A DNA stretch of 64,000 nucleotides. It comes from Rubrobacter calidifluminis. Its GTDB lineage: Bacteria > Actinomycetota > Rubrobacteria > Rubrobacterales > Rubrobacteraceae. The notes below the pieces were generated by a model, which made no database searches, was not told where the DNA came from, and saw only the letters and a list, made by a program, of their open reading frames with translations. Where the stretch lies: NCBI RefSeq assembly GCF_028617075.1, contig NZ_JAQKGV010000001.1:186001-250000 (forward strand). The letters are read 5' to 3'. Made by a program: the position numbers and the translations under genes. Within the stretch, counting starts at the first letter, position 1, and every line of letters begins with the position of its first letter. This document shows, piece by piece, positions 6,649 to 16,655 of the stretch.

Positions 6649-9040
6649 CTTCGATCTCGATTACGGTCTCCCCGGGCCGCTCCCCGAGCTGCACGAGGAG
6701 CCTCCCGTCTCCGGTTCGGAACCCCCGCTCCTCGCCGTCCACCCTGACCTCGCGTACCTCCCCCGCGCCGCGCACGTCGAGGAGCACCTCCCGCGGTCCC
6801 GGCTCGTAGGAGCCCTCGCGCTCCCCGAGCCGGACGGTCGTGCGCCCGCCGGCGCCCTCGCAGGAGATCCTCCGCCGGGCGTAGACGCCCTCCTCGTAGC
6901 CGAAGCCGTCGCCCTCGTCCTCGTAGAGCGTCGTCGAGCCCGATCCGTCGGCCGCGTGGATCAGGAGCGTCAGCGGGTCCTCCGGCGAGCGCTCGCCGGT
7001 GTGGCTGATCTCCGGCCCGAGCGGGAGGGGGTGGTTCGCCCTCACGTAGAGCGGCGGCTCGCCGAGCGGGGCGCGGGCGAGGACGTCGGCCGGCCCCTCG
7101 ATGCGCTCGCCGCTCCAGAGGTGGAACCAGGCGCCCTCCGGCAGGTAGACGTGGCGGTGAGAGGCGCCGCGACGGGTGATGGGGGCAGCGAGCAGGGCGC
7201 TCCCGAGCATGAACTCGTCGTCGGTGGTACGGGTGCGCCCGTCCTCGGGGAACTCGAAGAAGAGCGGACGCAGGATCGGCGCGCCGGTGCGGTGGCACTC
7301 CTCGAAGAGCGAGTAGAGGTAGGGCAGCAGGCGGTAGCGCAGCTTGATCATCCTGCGGCACACCGACTCGTAGGGCTCGCCGAAGACCCACGGTTCCTGC
7401 TCGCGGGTGCCCTTAGCCGAGTGGTTGCGGCAGAACGGCTGCAGCACCCCGAACTCGGTGAAGCGCGCGAGAAGCTCCCCGTCGCAGTCGTCGCCGAAGC
7501 CTCCGATGTCCACCCCGGCCCAGGCGACCCCGGAGAGACCCATGTTCTGCAGCTGGGGCATCGCCATCCACAGGTGCTCCCACCACGAGGAGTTGTCCCC
7601 GGTCCACTGCAGCGCGTGTCGCTGCACCCCGGCGTAACCCGAGCGGGTGATCACGAACGGGCGCTCCTCCGGGCGCAGCCTCAACAGCCCCTCCCGTGTC
7701 GCCCGCGCCATCAGCATCCCGTAGGCGTTGTGGACCTCGCCGTGCTCCCTCGGCCTTCCCCCACCCGGGTGTACGACCTCGGGCGGCATCGTAGACTGGC
7801 GGGGGATGCCCAGCGAGGGTTCGTTCATGTCGCACCAGATGCCGGCGACCCCGGCGTCCACGAGCGCCCGGTGTTTCTCGCCCCACCACGCCCTGACCCC
7901 GGGGTCGGTGAAGTCCGGGAAGGCGCACACCCCTGGCCAGACGACGTTGCGGTACTCCTCCCCGTCAGGTGCGAGGCAGAAGAAGCCCTTCTCCCGGCCC
8001 TCGCGGTAGACCGGGTAGTCCCCGTCGACCTTCACGCCGGGGTCGACGATCGTGACGACGCGGAAGCCGTCCTCCGCCAGGTCGGAGATGAGCTTCTCAG
8101 GGGTGGGGAACTTCTCCTCGTCCCAGGTGAAGACCCTGAAGCCGTCCATGTAGTCTATGTCCAGGTAGAGGACGTCGCAGGGGATGTCCCGCTCGCGGAA
8201 CTCCCGCGCCACCTCGCGCAGCCTGGTCTCGGGCTCGTAGCTCCAGCGGCTCTGCTGGTAGCCCAGAGCCCACAGCGGCGGCATCGGCGTCCTTCCGGTG
8301 AGCGCGGTGTAGCGCTCGACGACGTCGCGTGGCGCTGGTCCCGCGAGGACGTAATAGACGAGGTCGCCTCCGTCCGCCTCGTAGGCCACGAGCTCTCCGT
8401 CCTCCTTCGCCAGGTCGAGGACGGAGCGGCGCGGGCTGTCCAGGAAGAGGCCGTAGGACCCCCCTCCCCGCAGCGAGAGGTAGAACGGGATCGAAGAGTA
8501 GAGGTTGCTGAGCGCCGCGGTGTGCCCGAGCGGCGGGTCGACGTTCCAGAAGATCTGCCGAGAGCCGGTCTTCTCCAGGCCGCCGGTGCGCTCGCCGCAG
8601 CCGAAGAAGCGCTCTCCCTCCTCCCGCCGCTTGTACAGCCGGAGCCTGCCGTCCCGGAGGGTGCCCATCCCGAGCCTCGCGTCGTCCGCGGCGAAGGGTC
8701 TGCCCGAGTCATCGGCGAAGCCCACCCGCAGCGGATCGAGCGAGACGTGCGCCTCGAGGTCCCCGGCGCGCAGGACGATCCCGCCTTCCGACTCCCGCAG
8801 TTCGGTGGCCGGTGGATCGCACGCTCCCTCCACGACGGCCCAGGAGCCGTACTCCACCGGGTGTCCCCCCGGGAACATCCCGACCCGGAAGATGCCGGGG
8901 GCTGGCGCGGACACCTCCACCGTCGTATCTCCGCACCGCAGCCGTACGCCGCCCTTCTGGCCATCCGTCATTTCCGCCCGCCCCAGCGGGCGATAGCCCT
9001 CCTCGAAGGGCGTCTTGAACCTCTCCGGTTCCTCGAACAA
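6641..9040 (-). CDS. GH31 family alpha-glucosidase
   Basis: A 799-residue glycoside hydrolase family 31 enzyme, a retaining exo-acting alpha-glucosidase or alpha-xylosidase. The N-terminal beta-sandwich is followed by the TIM barrel with GIWCDMNEPSLG, carrying the nucleophile Asp, and LQWTGDNSSWWEHL, carrying the acid/base Asp, then C-terminal beta-domains. There is no signal peptide, so it is probably cytosolic and acts on imported oligosaccharides. I chose TTG 9040 because an AGGAGGAGG ribosome-binding site directly precedes it; ATG 8971 is an alternative. It begins 12 bases after the stop of the cyclodeaminase-like gene, so the pair is one transcript. The antisense strand also has a long open frame, a GC-rich shadow. 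Confidence 0.87.
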   Translation of the reverse strand: MFEEPERFKTPFEEGYRPLGRAEMTDGQKGGVRLRCGDTTVEVSAPAPGIFRVGMFPGGHPVEYGSWAVVEGACDPPATELRESEGGIVLRAGDLEAHVSLDPLRVGFADDSGRPFAADDARLGMGTLRDGRLRLYKRREEGERFFGCGERTGGLEKTGSRQIFWNVDPPLGHTAALSNLYSSIPFYLSLRGGGSYGLFLDSPRRSVLDLAKEDGELVAYEADGGDLVYYVLAGPAPRDVVERYTALTGRTPMPPLWALGYQQSRWSYEPETRLREVAREFRERDIPCDVLYLDIDYMDGFRVFTWDEEKFPTPEKLISDLAEDGFRVVTIVDPGVKVDGDYPVYREGREKGFFCLAPDGEEYRNVVWPGVCAFPDFTDPGVRAWWGEKHRALVDAGVAGIWCDMNEPSLGIPRQSTMPPEVVHPGGGRPREHGEVHNAYGMLMARATREGLLRLRPEERPFVITRSGYAGVQRHALQWTGDNSSWWEHLWMAMPQLQNMGLSGVAWAGVDIGGFGDDCDGELLARFTEFGVLQPFCRNHSAKGTREQEPWVFGEPYESVCRRMIKLRYRLLPYLYSLFEECHRTGAPILRPLFFEFPEDGRTRTTDDEFMLGSALLAAPITRRGASHRHVYLPEGAWFHLWSGERIEGPADVLARAPLGEPPLYVRANHPLPLGPEISHTGERSPEDPLTLLIHAADGSGSTTLYEDEGDGFGYEEGVYARRRISCEGAGGRTTVRLGEREGSYEPGPREVLLDVRGAGEVREVRVDGEERGFRTGDGRLLVQLGERPGETVIEIEAT

Positions 9041-9051
9041 GCCTCCTCCTC

Positions 9052-10002
9052 TCAGAGATCCACGTCGCGACCGAGGTTTTGCTCCAGCGCCCGGTCGTAG
9101 ACCAGCCGGGCCGTCGCGACGTCCTCGAGCGCTATCCCCTGGCTGACGAAGAGCGTCACGTCCTCCGGGCCGCGCCGGCCCCGGATGCGTCCGGCGACGA
9201 CCTCCGAGAGCTCGTGCACGGCCTCCGGGAAGAGGACGCCGGTGTCCAGCGAGGGAAGGAGGCTCCCGGCTTCTAGTCCGATCTCTTCGCGGGAGTCTAT
9301 GCACACCAGGCTCGAGCGACGGACCGTGTCGCGGTCGATCTCGCTCTTGTACAGGAAGTTCGAGCCGGCGGCGTTGACGTGGGATCCGGGGGAGAGCCAC
9401 TCGCCGCGCAGCACCGGCTCGCGGGAGGAGGTGATCGTGACCACGATGTCCTGAGCGGCGGGCTCCTCGGCGGAGGAGACCGGCTCGACCTCGAGGCCCG
9501 TCCTCTCGCTCATCCTCTCGGCGAACGCCCGGCGCGACTCCCCGGTTCTGCTGTAGACGACGACGCGCTCCAGATCACGCACGCAGGCTATCGCCTCGAG
9601 CTGGGCCTCGGCCTGCCAGCCCGCCCCGTAGATGCCGAGCGTCCTGGCGTCCGGCCGGGCGAGGTACCGGGTGGCCACCGCGCTCGCCGCTCCGGTGCGC
9701 ATCTGCCCCAGCCGGTCGGCCTGGACGATCGCGAGCAGCTCGCCGGTCGAGGCGTCGAAGAGCATCACGTAGAAGCGTGCCCCGGAGCGCGAGATCGAGT
9801 AGGCCTTCAGGCCCATCGACCCCATCTCGGGTGCGCCGGCGAACATCACGTTCAGGCCGCTCGAGGGCGTCATCACCCGGCGGCGGGCGTGGTTCGTCGC
9901 CAGGCCCCCGGCCTGCTGCCGGAAGGCCTGCTCGACGGACTCTATCACGCTCGGGAAGTCGAGCACGCTCTCGACGTCGGATTCGGTGAGGAGCAGGGTC
10001 AA
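9052..10002 (-). CDS. Ornithine cyclodeaminase / mu-crystallin family protein
   Basis: A 316-residue member of the ornithine cyclodeaminase/mu-crystallin fold, which binds NAD(P) and acts on amino or imino acids. Visible features are the substrate-domain segment FAGAPEMGSMGLKAYS, the DRLGQMRTGAASAVATRYLA segment and the nucleotide-binding GIYGAGWQAEAQLEA near residue 140. Family members include ornithine cyclodeaminase, alanine dehydrogenase of archaea and ketimine reductase, so the exact reaction is open. It is transcribed away from trpG, and the two starts are about 40 bases apart, which implies back-to-back promoters. It leads into the alpha-glucosidase gene. Confidence 0.85.
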   Translation of the reverse strand: MTLLLTESDVESVLDFPSVIESVEQAFRQQAGGLATNHARRRVMTPSSGLNVMFAGAPEMGSMGLKAYSISRSGARFYVMLFDASTGELLAIVQADRLGQMRTGAASAVATRYLARPDARTLGIYGAGWQAEAQLEAIACVRDLERVVVYSRTGESRRAFAERMSERTGLEVEPVSSAEEPAAQDIVVTITSSREPVLRGEWLSPGSHVNAAGSNFLYKSEIDRDTVRRSSLVCIDSREEIGLEAGSLLPSLDTGVLFPEAVHELSEVVAGRIRGRRGPEDVTLFVSQGIALEDVATARLVYDRALEQNLGRDVDL

Positions 10003-10022
10003 AGCGCCCCTCCTTCCCCACC

Positions 10023-10031
10023 TGCTAAAAT
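10023..10031 (+). promoter_or_regulatory. Extended -10 promoter of the trp operon
   Basis: TG-C-TAAAAT ends 10 bases before ATG 10042. The leader would be only a few bases, leaving no room for a trp leader peptide, T-box or attenuator at this position. Confidence 0.5.
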
Positions 10032-10041
10032 TCTCCTGGCG

Positions 10042-10613
10042 ATGCGGGTTCTCGTCCTGGACAACTACGACTCCTTTACCTACAACCTCGTGCAGTACCT
10101 CGGCGAGCTGGGCGCAGGCGAGGTGGTCGTCCGCCGCAACGACGAGATCTCACCCCGCGAAGCCCTGGCCCTCCATCCGGATAGGATAGTAGTCTCGCCG
10201 GGACCGTGCACGCCGGACGATGCCGGGATCTCCGTCGATCTCGTGCGGGAGGCGGCCGGAGAGGGCGTGCCGCTGCTCGGGGTCTGCCTCGGGCACCAGG
10301 CGATAGGCCGGGCGTTCGGGGCCGAGGTCGTCCGGGGCGAGCCGGTGCACGGCAAGACCTCGCGCATCCTGCACGACGGCGAGGGGGTCTACCGGGGGCT
10401 AGAACAGGGCTTCACCGCGACCCGCTACCACTCACTCGTCATCGAGCCCTCCTCGGTGCCGGGGTGCCTCGTGGTGACCTCGCGCACGGAAGACGGCGTG
10501 ATCATGGGTGTGCGCCACCGGGGATCCCCCGTGGAGGGTGTCCAGTTCCACCCCGAGAGCGTGCTCACCGGGAGCGGCAGAAGACTCCTCTCGAATTTCC
10601 TGTTGGACGATTA

Positions 10614-10614
<1 letters not shown>
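10042..10614 (+). CDS. trpG: Anthranilate/aminodeoxychorismate synthase glutaminase subunit
   Basis: Class I glutamine amidotransferase of 190 residues that hands ammonia to the TrpE or PabB partner. The catalytic triad motifs are GVCLGHQAIG (Cys nucleophile near residue 80) and QFHPES (His and Glu near residues 169-171); the oxyanion-site motif SPGPCTPDDAGIS is near residue 54. It is first in the trp run and its TAG stop overlaps the GTG start of trpD. No trpE or pabB is in the window, so one subunit may serve both tryptophan and folate synthesis, as in some other bacteria. Position favours trpG over pabA. Confidence 0.9.
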
Positions 10615-11638
<1,024 letters not shown>

Positions 11639-11642
<4 letters not shown>

Positions 11643-12418
11643 GGGGTAGCGTCCCGAGCATACTCGGAGCCCTCGCGGAGGTGGCGCGCGAGCGTGCCGC
11701 GCAGCTCAGGAGGAGCGCGGACCTGGACATCCTCTACGAGGAGGCGCTGCGCTTCGAGAAGAGGCCCTTCGCCGCCGCGCTCGAGGCCCCCGGCGTCTCG
11801 GTGATAGCCGAGGTCAAACGGGCCTCGCCCTCTGCCGGGGACATCCGGGAGCTCGACCCGGCCGGGTGGGCGGAGCGCTACGAGCGGGAGGGGGCGAGAT
11901 GCCTCTCGGTGCTCACCGAGCCTTCGAGGTTCCGGGGTTCGATGCTCGACCTGGACGCGGCGCGCGAGAGGACGGGCCTGCCGGTTTTGCGCAAGGACTT
12001 CACGGTGGACGAGGCGCAGGTCATAGAAGCGGCGACCCGCGCGGATGCGGTGCTCCTCATCGTCGCGCTCTTCAGGGACGCGAAGACGCTCTCGCGTTAC
12101 GTCTCGCTCGCCGGGGAGCTCGGCCTCGCCGCGCTCGTCGAGGTGCACGACGAGCGGGAGGCCTCTCTCGCGCTCGAGGCCGGGGCCGGGATCGTAGGGG
12201 TCAACAACCGCGACCTCAGGGACTTCTCGGTGGATCTCGCGACGACCGAGAGGCTCGCCCCGCTGCTCGGGGACGTCGTGCTGGTCGCCGAGAGCGGGGT
12301 GAGGGAGGTCGCCGATGCCCGCCGGCTGCGCGACGCCGGGGCGGACGCGGTGCTCGTCGGCGAGGCGGCGGTGCGCGACCCGTCGCTGGTCCGCAGGATC
12401 TCCTCGATGCCGTGGTAG
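11639..12418 (+). CDS. trpC: Indole-3-glycerol phosphate synthase
   Basis: TIM-barrel enzyme of 259 residues closing the indole ring from CdRP. The catalytic and binding elements are visible in order: IAEVKRASPSAGDI near residue 56, PVLRKDFTVDEAQV near residue 115, LVEVHD near residue 163, GVNNRDL near residue 185, VAESGV near residue 216 and AVLVGEA near residue 240. The GTG start overlaps the trpD stop by four bases, and the last bases overlap the GTG of the esterase gene, so it is translationally coupled on both sides. Confidence 0.93.
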
Positions 12419-13074
12419 GCGAGGGGCCGCACCCAGGCTTCGTCCACCGCTTCATCGGCGGGAGGGGCGGATCCGGCGTGACGCTGCTCCTGCTGCACGG
12501 CACCGGGGGGGACGAGAGCGACCTGATCCCGCTCGGCAGAGAGCTCGCGCCCGGCGCCTCGCTGCTCTCGGTGCGGGGGAAGGTGCTCGAGAACGGCCTG
12601 CCGCGCTTCTTCCGGAGGCTCGCCGAGGGGGTCTTCGACCAGGAGGATCTTCGCCTGCGCACGCGCGAGCTCGCCGCCTTCGTCGGGGAGGCCTCCCGGG
12701 AGTACGGCTTCGACCCTTCCCGGGTCGTCGCAGTCGGCTACTCCAACGGGGCGAACGTCGCCGCGAGCGTCATGTTGAGATGCCCGCAGACCCTGCGCGC
12801 CGCGGTGCTGCTGCGCGCGATGGTCCCCTTCGAGCCGCGGGAGTTGCCGGACCTCTCCAGCCGGAGCGTCTTCCTCTCCGCCGGCAGGTTCGACCCGATG
12901 ATCCCACGCGGGAGTACCTCCCGGCTCGCGGAGATCCTGCGGGAGGCGGGGGCGGAGGTGGAGCTGCGCTGGCAGGAGGCCGGGCACGGGCTTACTCGCG
13001 CCGAGATCGAGGAGGCCGGGGTGTGGCTGCGCGATGGGGTAATATCCCGTATCGAGGGCGAGCGAGAGGGGTGA
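12412..13074 (+). CDS. Carboxylesterase/phospholipase family hydrolase (MhqD-like)
   Basis: An alpha/beta hydrolase of about 220 residues. The strand-turn LLLLHGTGGDESDLIPL carries the oxyanion loop, the nucleophile is Ser in VGYSNGANVA, the acid is Asp in AGRFDPMIP and the base is His in QEAGHGLTRAE. The family includes B. subtilis MhqD, which is co-regulated with ring-cleaving dioxygenases and protects against hydroquinones and quinones. The next gene here is just such a dioxygenase. GTG 12412 overlaps the end of trpC and is the first start in this frame after its core. It sits inside the trp operon, an unusual location. Confidence 0.82.
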   Translation: MVGEGPHPGFVHRFIGGRGGSGVTLLLLHGTGGDESDLIPLGRELAPGASLLSVRGKVLENGLPRFFRRLAEGVFDQEDLRLRTRELAAFVGEASREYGFDPSRVVAVGYSNGANVAASVMLRCPQTLRAAVLLRAMVPFEPRELPDLSSRSVFLSAGRFDPMIPRGSTSRLAEILREAGAEVELRWQEAGHGLTRAEIEEAGVWLRDGVISRIEGEREG

Positions 13075-13079
13075 GCGAG

Positions 13080-14057
13080 ATGCAGCTGGGCGGGATACAC
13101 CACGTGACGGCGGTCACGGCGAACGCCTCCGGGAACGTCGCTTTCTACACCGGCGTTCTCGGGATGCGGCTCGTCAAGAAGACCGTCAACCAGGACGACG
13201 TCTCGGCGTACCACCTGTTCTACGCCGACGAGATCGGACGCCCCGGCACCGAGATGACGTTCTTCGACTGGTCCTTCGCCGCCCCGCATCGGCCCGGAGC
13301 GGGCCTCGTCTCGGCGACGGCCTTCCGGGTCTCGGGACGGGAGGCGCTCGGGTGGTGGGCCGAACGCCTCGAGGAGCATGGCATCTCCCCCAGTGAGGTG
13401 CGCGAGCGGGAGGGACGGGCGGTGCTCCCGTTCACCGACCCCGAGGGGCAGAGCCTGGAGCTGGTCGACGATACGGGGGGCGGCACCGAGCCCGGCGTGC
13501 CGTGGGAGAAGAGCCCGGTGGAGGCCTCGCGCGGCATCCGGGGGATCGAGGGGGTGAGCCTCGCGCTCTCTGAGCTCGGGCCGACGCTGGAGCTGATGAC
13601 CCGGGTCATGGGTTTCCGCAGGGCGGCGGAGCACACGGAGGACTCTCACCGGGTGGTGACGCTCGAGGTCGGTCCCGGAGGGCCGGGGACTGAGGTGCGG
13701 CTGGTCGAACGCCCCGATCTCGCGCGCCACCGCAGGGTGGGTGCTGGTGGCGTGCACCACGTGGCCTTCCGGGCTCCGGACGAGGAAGAGCACGCCGCCT
13801 GGCGCGAGAGGCTCGCGCGGGCGGGCCTGGGGGTCACCCCGGTCATAGACCGCTACTACTTCCGTTCGATCTACTTCCGCGAGCCCGGTGGGGTCCTCTT
13901 CGAGATCGCGACCGACGGCCCCGGCTTCGCGGTGGACGAGGACCCGGATCACCTGGGCGAGCACCTCTCGCTCCCTCCGTTCCTGGAGCCTCATCGCCGG
14001 GAGATAGAGGCGGGGCTCGTCCCGCTCGAGACCGCAGTTCGGAAGGGTGCCTCCTGA
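13080..14057 (+). CDS. Ring-cleaving dioxygenase, VOC family (MhqO/MhqE-like)
   Basis: A two-lobed vicinal-oxygen-chelate protein of 325 residues. The first lobe begins GGIHHVTAVTANASGNVAFYTGVLGMRLVKKTVNQDD, written here in part for its metal-ligand His; the second lobe has GGVHHVAFRAPDEEEHAAW with another ligand His, and the last ligand is Glu in GVLFEIATD. Length and motifs match the B. subtilis MhqA/MhqE/MhqO group thought to open hydroquinone rings. ATG 13080 has a GAGAGGGG site upstream; GTG 13071, overlapping the esterase stop, is an alternative. It lies between the esterase and trpF in the trp operon. Confidence 0.82.
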   Translation: MQLGGIHHVTAVTANASGNVAFYTGVLGMRLVKKTVNQDDVSAYHLFYADEIGRPGTEMTFFDWSFAAPHRPGAGLVSATAFRVSGREALGWWAERLEEHGISPSEVREREGRAVLPFTDPEGQSLELVDDTGGGTEPGVPWEKSPVEASRGIRGIEGVSLALSELGPTLELMTRVMGFRRAAEHTEDSHRVVTLEVGPGGPGTEVRLVERPDLARHRRVGAGGVHHVAFRAPDEEEHAAWRERLARAGLGVTPVIDRYYFRSIYFREPGGVLFEIATDGPGFAVDEDPDHLGEHLSLPPFLEPHRREIEAGLVPLETAVRKGAS

Positions 14058-14058
14058 G

Positions 14059-14679
14059 ATGGTCCTGGTGAAGATCTGCGGGATCACCGGCGTCGAGGAC
14101 GCGCTGGCCGCCGCCGGAGCGGGCGCGGACGCCGTCGGGTTCGTCTTCGCCGAGAGCCCGCGACGCGTCGGGGTGGAACGGGCGCGGGAGATCTCCTCCG
14201 CGCTGCCCGGCGGCATCCTGAAGGTCGGGGTCTTCGTGAACGAGGAGCCGGGGAGGATCCTCGAGATCGCGGAGTCGGTCGGGCTCGACCTCGCGCAGCT
14301 CCACGGCGACGAAGGGCCCGGGGAGATCCAGGAGCTCCGCCGGGGCGACCTCGGTGTGATGAAGGCCATCCGGGTGCGCGACGCCGCCTCCCTCGCGGTG
14401 ATGGGCTCCTGCCCGGCCGACTTCTTCCTGCTCGACGCGTACGACGGGGTGGCGCGGGGAGGGACCGGGAGGACGTTCGACTGGGAGGTGGCCAACGAGG
14501 TGAGGGGCTGTGCTAACATCTTCGTCTCAGGGGGGCTCTCGCCGGAGAACGTGCGGGAGGCGGTCGAGCTCTTCCGCCCGTACGGCGTGGACGCCTCGAG
14601 CTCACTCGAGGAGAGGCCCGGCAAGAAGAGTGGTGAGCGCATCCGGAGGTTCGTAGGTGCAGCAAAAGGCTGGCGGTGA
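14059..14679 (+). CDS. trpF: Phosphoribosylanthranilate isomerase
   Basis: TIM-barrel isomerase of 206 residues acting between TrpD and TrpC. It starts VLVKICGIT with the catalytic Cys, then has [46 protein letters not shown] with the catalytic Asp, and [10 protein letters not shown] plus GVDASSSLE at the phosphate site. ATG 14059 begins just after the dioxygenase stop; GTG 14047 would overlap it. The 3' end overlaps trpB by 23 bases. A TGCTAACAT motif near 14508 inside the gene resembles the extended -10 boxes elsewhere and may be an internal promoter for trpBA. Confidence 0.92.
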   Translation: MVLVKICGITGVEDALAAAGAGADAVGFVFAESPRRVGVERAREISSALPGGILKVGVFVNEEPGRILEIAESVGLDLAQLHGDEGPGEIQELRRGDLGVMKAIRVRDAASLAVMGSCPADFFLLDAYDGVARGGTGRTFDWEVANEVRGCANIFVSGGLSPENVREAVELFRPYGVDASSSLEERPGKKSGERIRRFVGAAKGWR

Positions 14680-15868
14680 AGAGGTGAGGGCCGGGTACTT
14701 CGGCCCCTACGGCGGCAGGTACGTGCCGGAGACGCTCATCCACGCGCTGGAGGAGCTCGAGGAGGCCTACGAGCGCTACAGGACCGACCCCGAGTTCGTG
14801 GAGGAGCTCGACTCCCTCTCCCGGGACTTCGTCGGCCGGCCGACGCCGCTGATGTTCGCCGCCCGGCTCACCAGGACGTGGGGCGGGGCGAACGTGTGGT
14901 TCAAGCGCGAGGATCTGGCGCACACCGGGGCGCACAAGATCAACAACGCCCTCGGTCAGATCCTGCTCGCCGATCGGATGGGCAAGAGGAGGATCATCGC
15001 GGAGACCGGGGCGGGCCAGCACGGGGTGGCGACGGCGACGGTGGCGGCCATGTACGGCAAGGAGTGCGTCGTCTACATGGGCGAGAAGGACACCGTCCGC
15101 CAGCGGCTCAACGTGGTGCGGATGGAGCTTCTGGGGGCGAAGGTCGCGCCGGTCGGGAGCGGGTCGAAGACGCTCAAGGACGCGGTGAACGAGGCGATAA
15201 GGGACTGGGTCACGAACGTCGAGGACACCCACTACATCATCGGGAGCGTGGTGGGGCCGGCCCCCTACCCCAGGATCGTGCGTGACTTCCAGGCGGTCAT
15301 AGGGCGCGAGATAGAGGTGCAGTCGCGCGAGCGCTTCGGATCGGATCCGGACGCCATCGTGGCCTGCGTCGGGGCGGGCTCGAACGCGATCGGTGCGTTC
15401 TACCCGTTCATCGGGCGCGAGAACGTGCGGCTCGTAGGCGTCGAGGCGGCGGGGCGTGGCCTCGCCTCTGGGGAGCACGGGGCGTCGCTGGCCGAGGGGC
15501 GGCTCGGGGTGCTGCACGGCGCGAAGAGCTACGTGCTGCAGACCGGGGACGGGCAGGTGCGCGAGGCGCACTCGGTCTCGGCCGGTCTCGACTACCCGGC
15601 GACCGGACCCGAGCACGCCTACCTCAAGGACGAGGGTCTCGCCGAGTACGTGAGCGCGACCGACGAGGAGTCGCTCGCCGCCTTCGAGCTGTGCTCGAGG
15701 GTGGAGGGGATAATCCCGGCCCTGGAGACGGCGCACGCGATACATTACGCCGAGAAAGTGGCGAAGGAGCTCGGACCGGGGAAGAACCTGGTCGTGAACC
15801 TCTCGGGCCGCGGCGACAAGGACGTCGAGGAGGCGGCCAAGGCCCTCGCGGAGCGCGATGGACGGTAG
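14657..15868 (+). CDS. trpB: Tryptophan synthase beta chain
   Basis: PLP-dependent enzyme of 403 residues condensing indole with serine. The PLP lysine is in HTGAHKINN (Lys94), the active-site Glu is in AETGAGQHG, the phosphate loop is VGAGSNAIG and the C-terminal loop has [10 protein letters not shown]. The start GTG 14657 has GGAGG nine bases upstream and overlaps trpF. It is the canonical TrpB1 type, partnered by the downstream trpA, with which it overlaps by 11 bases. Confidence 0.95.
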   Translation: MQQKAGGEEVRAGYFGPYGGRYVPETLIHALEELEEAYERYRTDPEFVEELDSLSRDFVGRPTPLMFAARLTRTWGGANVWFKREDLAHTGAHKINNALGQILLADRMGKRRIIAETGAGQHGVATATVAAMYGKECVVYMGEKDTVRQRLNVVRMELLGAKVAPVGSGSKTLKDAVNEAIRDWVTNVEDTHYIIGSVVGPAPYPRIVRDFQAVIGREIEVQSRERFGSDPDAIVACVGAGSNAIGAFYPFIGRENVRLVGVEAAGRGLASGEHGASLAEGRLGVLHGAKSYVLQTGDGQVREAHSVSAGLDYPATGPEHAYLKDEGLAEYVSATDEESLAAFELCSRVEGIIPALETAHAIHYAEKVAKELGPGKNLVVNLSGRGDKDVEEAAKALAERDGR

Positions 15869-16655
15869 CGGGAAGATAAGGGGGGCCTTCAGGAAGGGCA
15901 GGGCGGCGCTCATCCCCTACCTGACGGCCGGTTTCCCGACGCTCGAAGGGGCGCGGGAGGTCGGCGAGGCGTACGTCGAGGCCGGGGCGGACATCGTCGA
16001 GATCGGGGTGCCCTTCTCCGACCCGCTCGCGGACGGGCCCGTGATACAGGGGACGACCGCCCGCGCGATCGAGGAGGGGGCGAACCTCGACTACTGCCTC
16101 GATCTGGCGCGCGGTCTATCCTCGCGCGTGCCGGTCGTTTTTTTGATCTACTACAACGTGATCTTCGCCCGGGGTGTGGGGCGTTTTCTGGAGGAGGCGG
16201 CGGACGCCGGGGTGGCGGGGCTCGTGGTCCCGGACCTGCCGGTGGACGAGTTCGGGGACTTCGGCAGGCTCGCTGCAGAGCGAGGGGTGGCGGTGTGTCC
16301 GCTCGCGGCCCCGACCTCGACGGACGAGCGTCTGGAGAAGATAGGCAGGGTCGCGACCGGGTTCGTCTACTGCGTCTCGGTCGCCGGGGTGACCGGCGAG
16401 CGGGAGAGGCTTCCAGAAGGGGCGCTCGCGCTGTTGCGGAGGGTGAAGGCGAAGAGCGGGGGTGCTCCCGTGGCGCTCGGGTTCGGGATCAGCTCCGCGG
16501 AGGCCGCGGCGGAGGCGGCTGCGGAGGCCGACGGGGTCATCATCGGGAGCCGGCTGATGCGGCTCGTCGAGGAGGGCGGGGCGCGTGCGGCCGGGGAGTG
16601 GCTGCGCGGGATCCGGGAGGCTCTCGAGCTCGAGAGGGCGGGGGCCGGCGATTAG
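15858..16655 (+). CDS. trpA: Tryptophan synthase alpha chain
   Basis: TIM barrel of 265 residues releasing indole from indole-3-glycerol phosphate. It shows the catalytic Glu in [17 protein letters not shown], the catalytic Asp in VVPDLPVDE, the [13 protein letters not shown] loop, and the phosphate loop [10 protein letters not shown] followed by GVIIGSRLM. The ATG lies inside the last codons of trpB. Its TAG stop overlaps the presumed ATT start of accD, making tryptophan and fatty-acid genes part of one transcript. Confidence 0.94.
   Translation: MDGSGKIRGAFRKGRAALIPYLTAGFPTLEGAREVGEAYVEAGADIVEIGVPFSDPLADGPVIQGTTARAIEEGANLDYCLDLARGLSSRVPVVFLIYYNVIFARGVGRFLEEAADAGVAGLVVPDLPVDEFGDFGRLAAERGVAVCPLAAPTSTDERLEKIGRVATGFVYCVSVAGVTGERERLPEGALALLRRVKAKSGGAPVALGFGISSAEAAAEAAAEADGVIIGSRLMRLVEEGGARAAGEWLRGIREALELERAGAGD

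Noticed and set aside
6956-9100. A 714-codon open frame on the plus strand opposite the GH31 gene
   Set aside because: High GC keeps antisense frames open. The translation is low-complexity and rich in Arg, Val and Pro, while the minus strand has full GH31 motifs.
10000-10041. A trp attenuator or T-box before trpG
   Set aside because: The -10 box is only 10 bases from the start codon, leaving no room for a leader.
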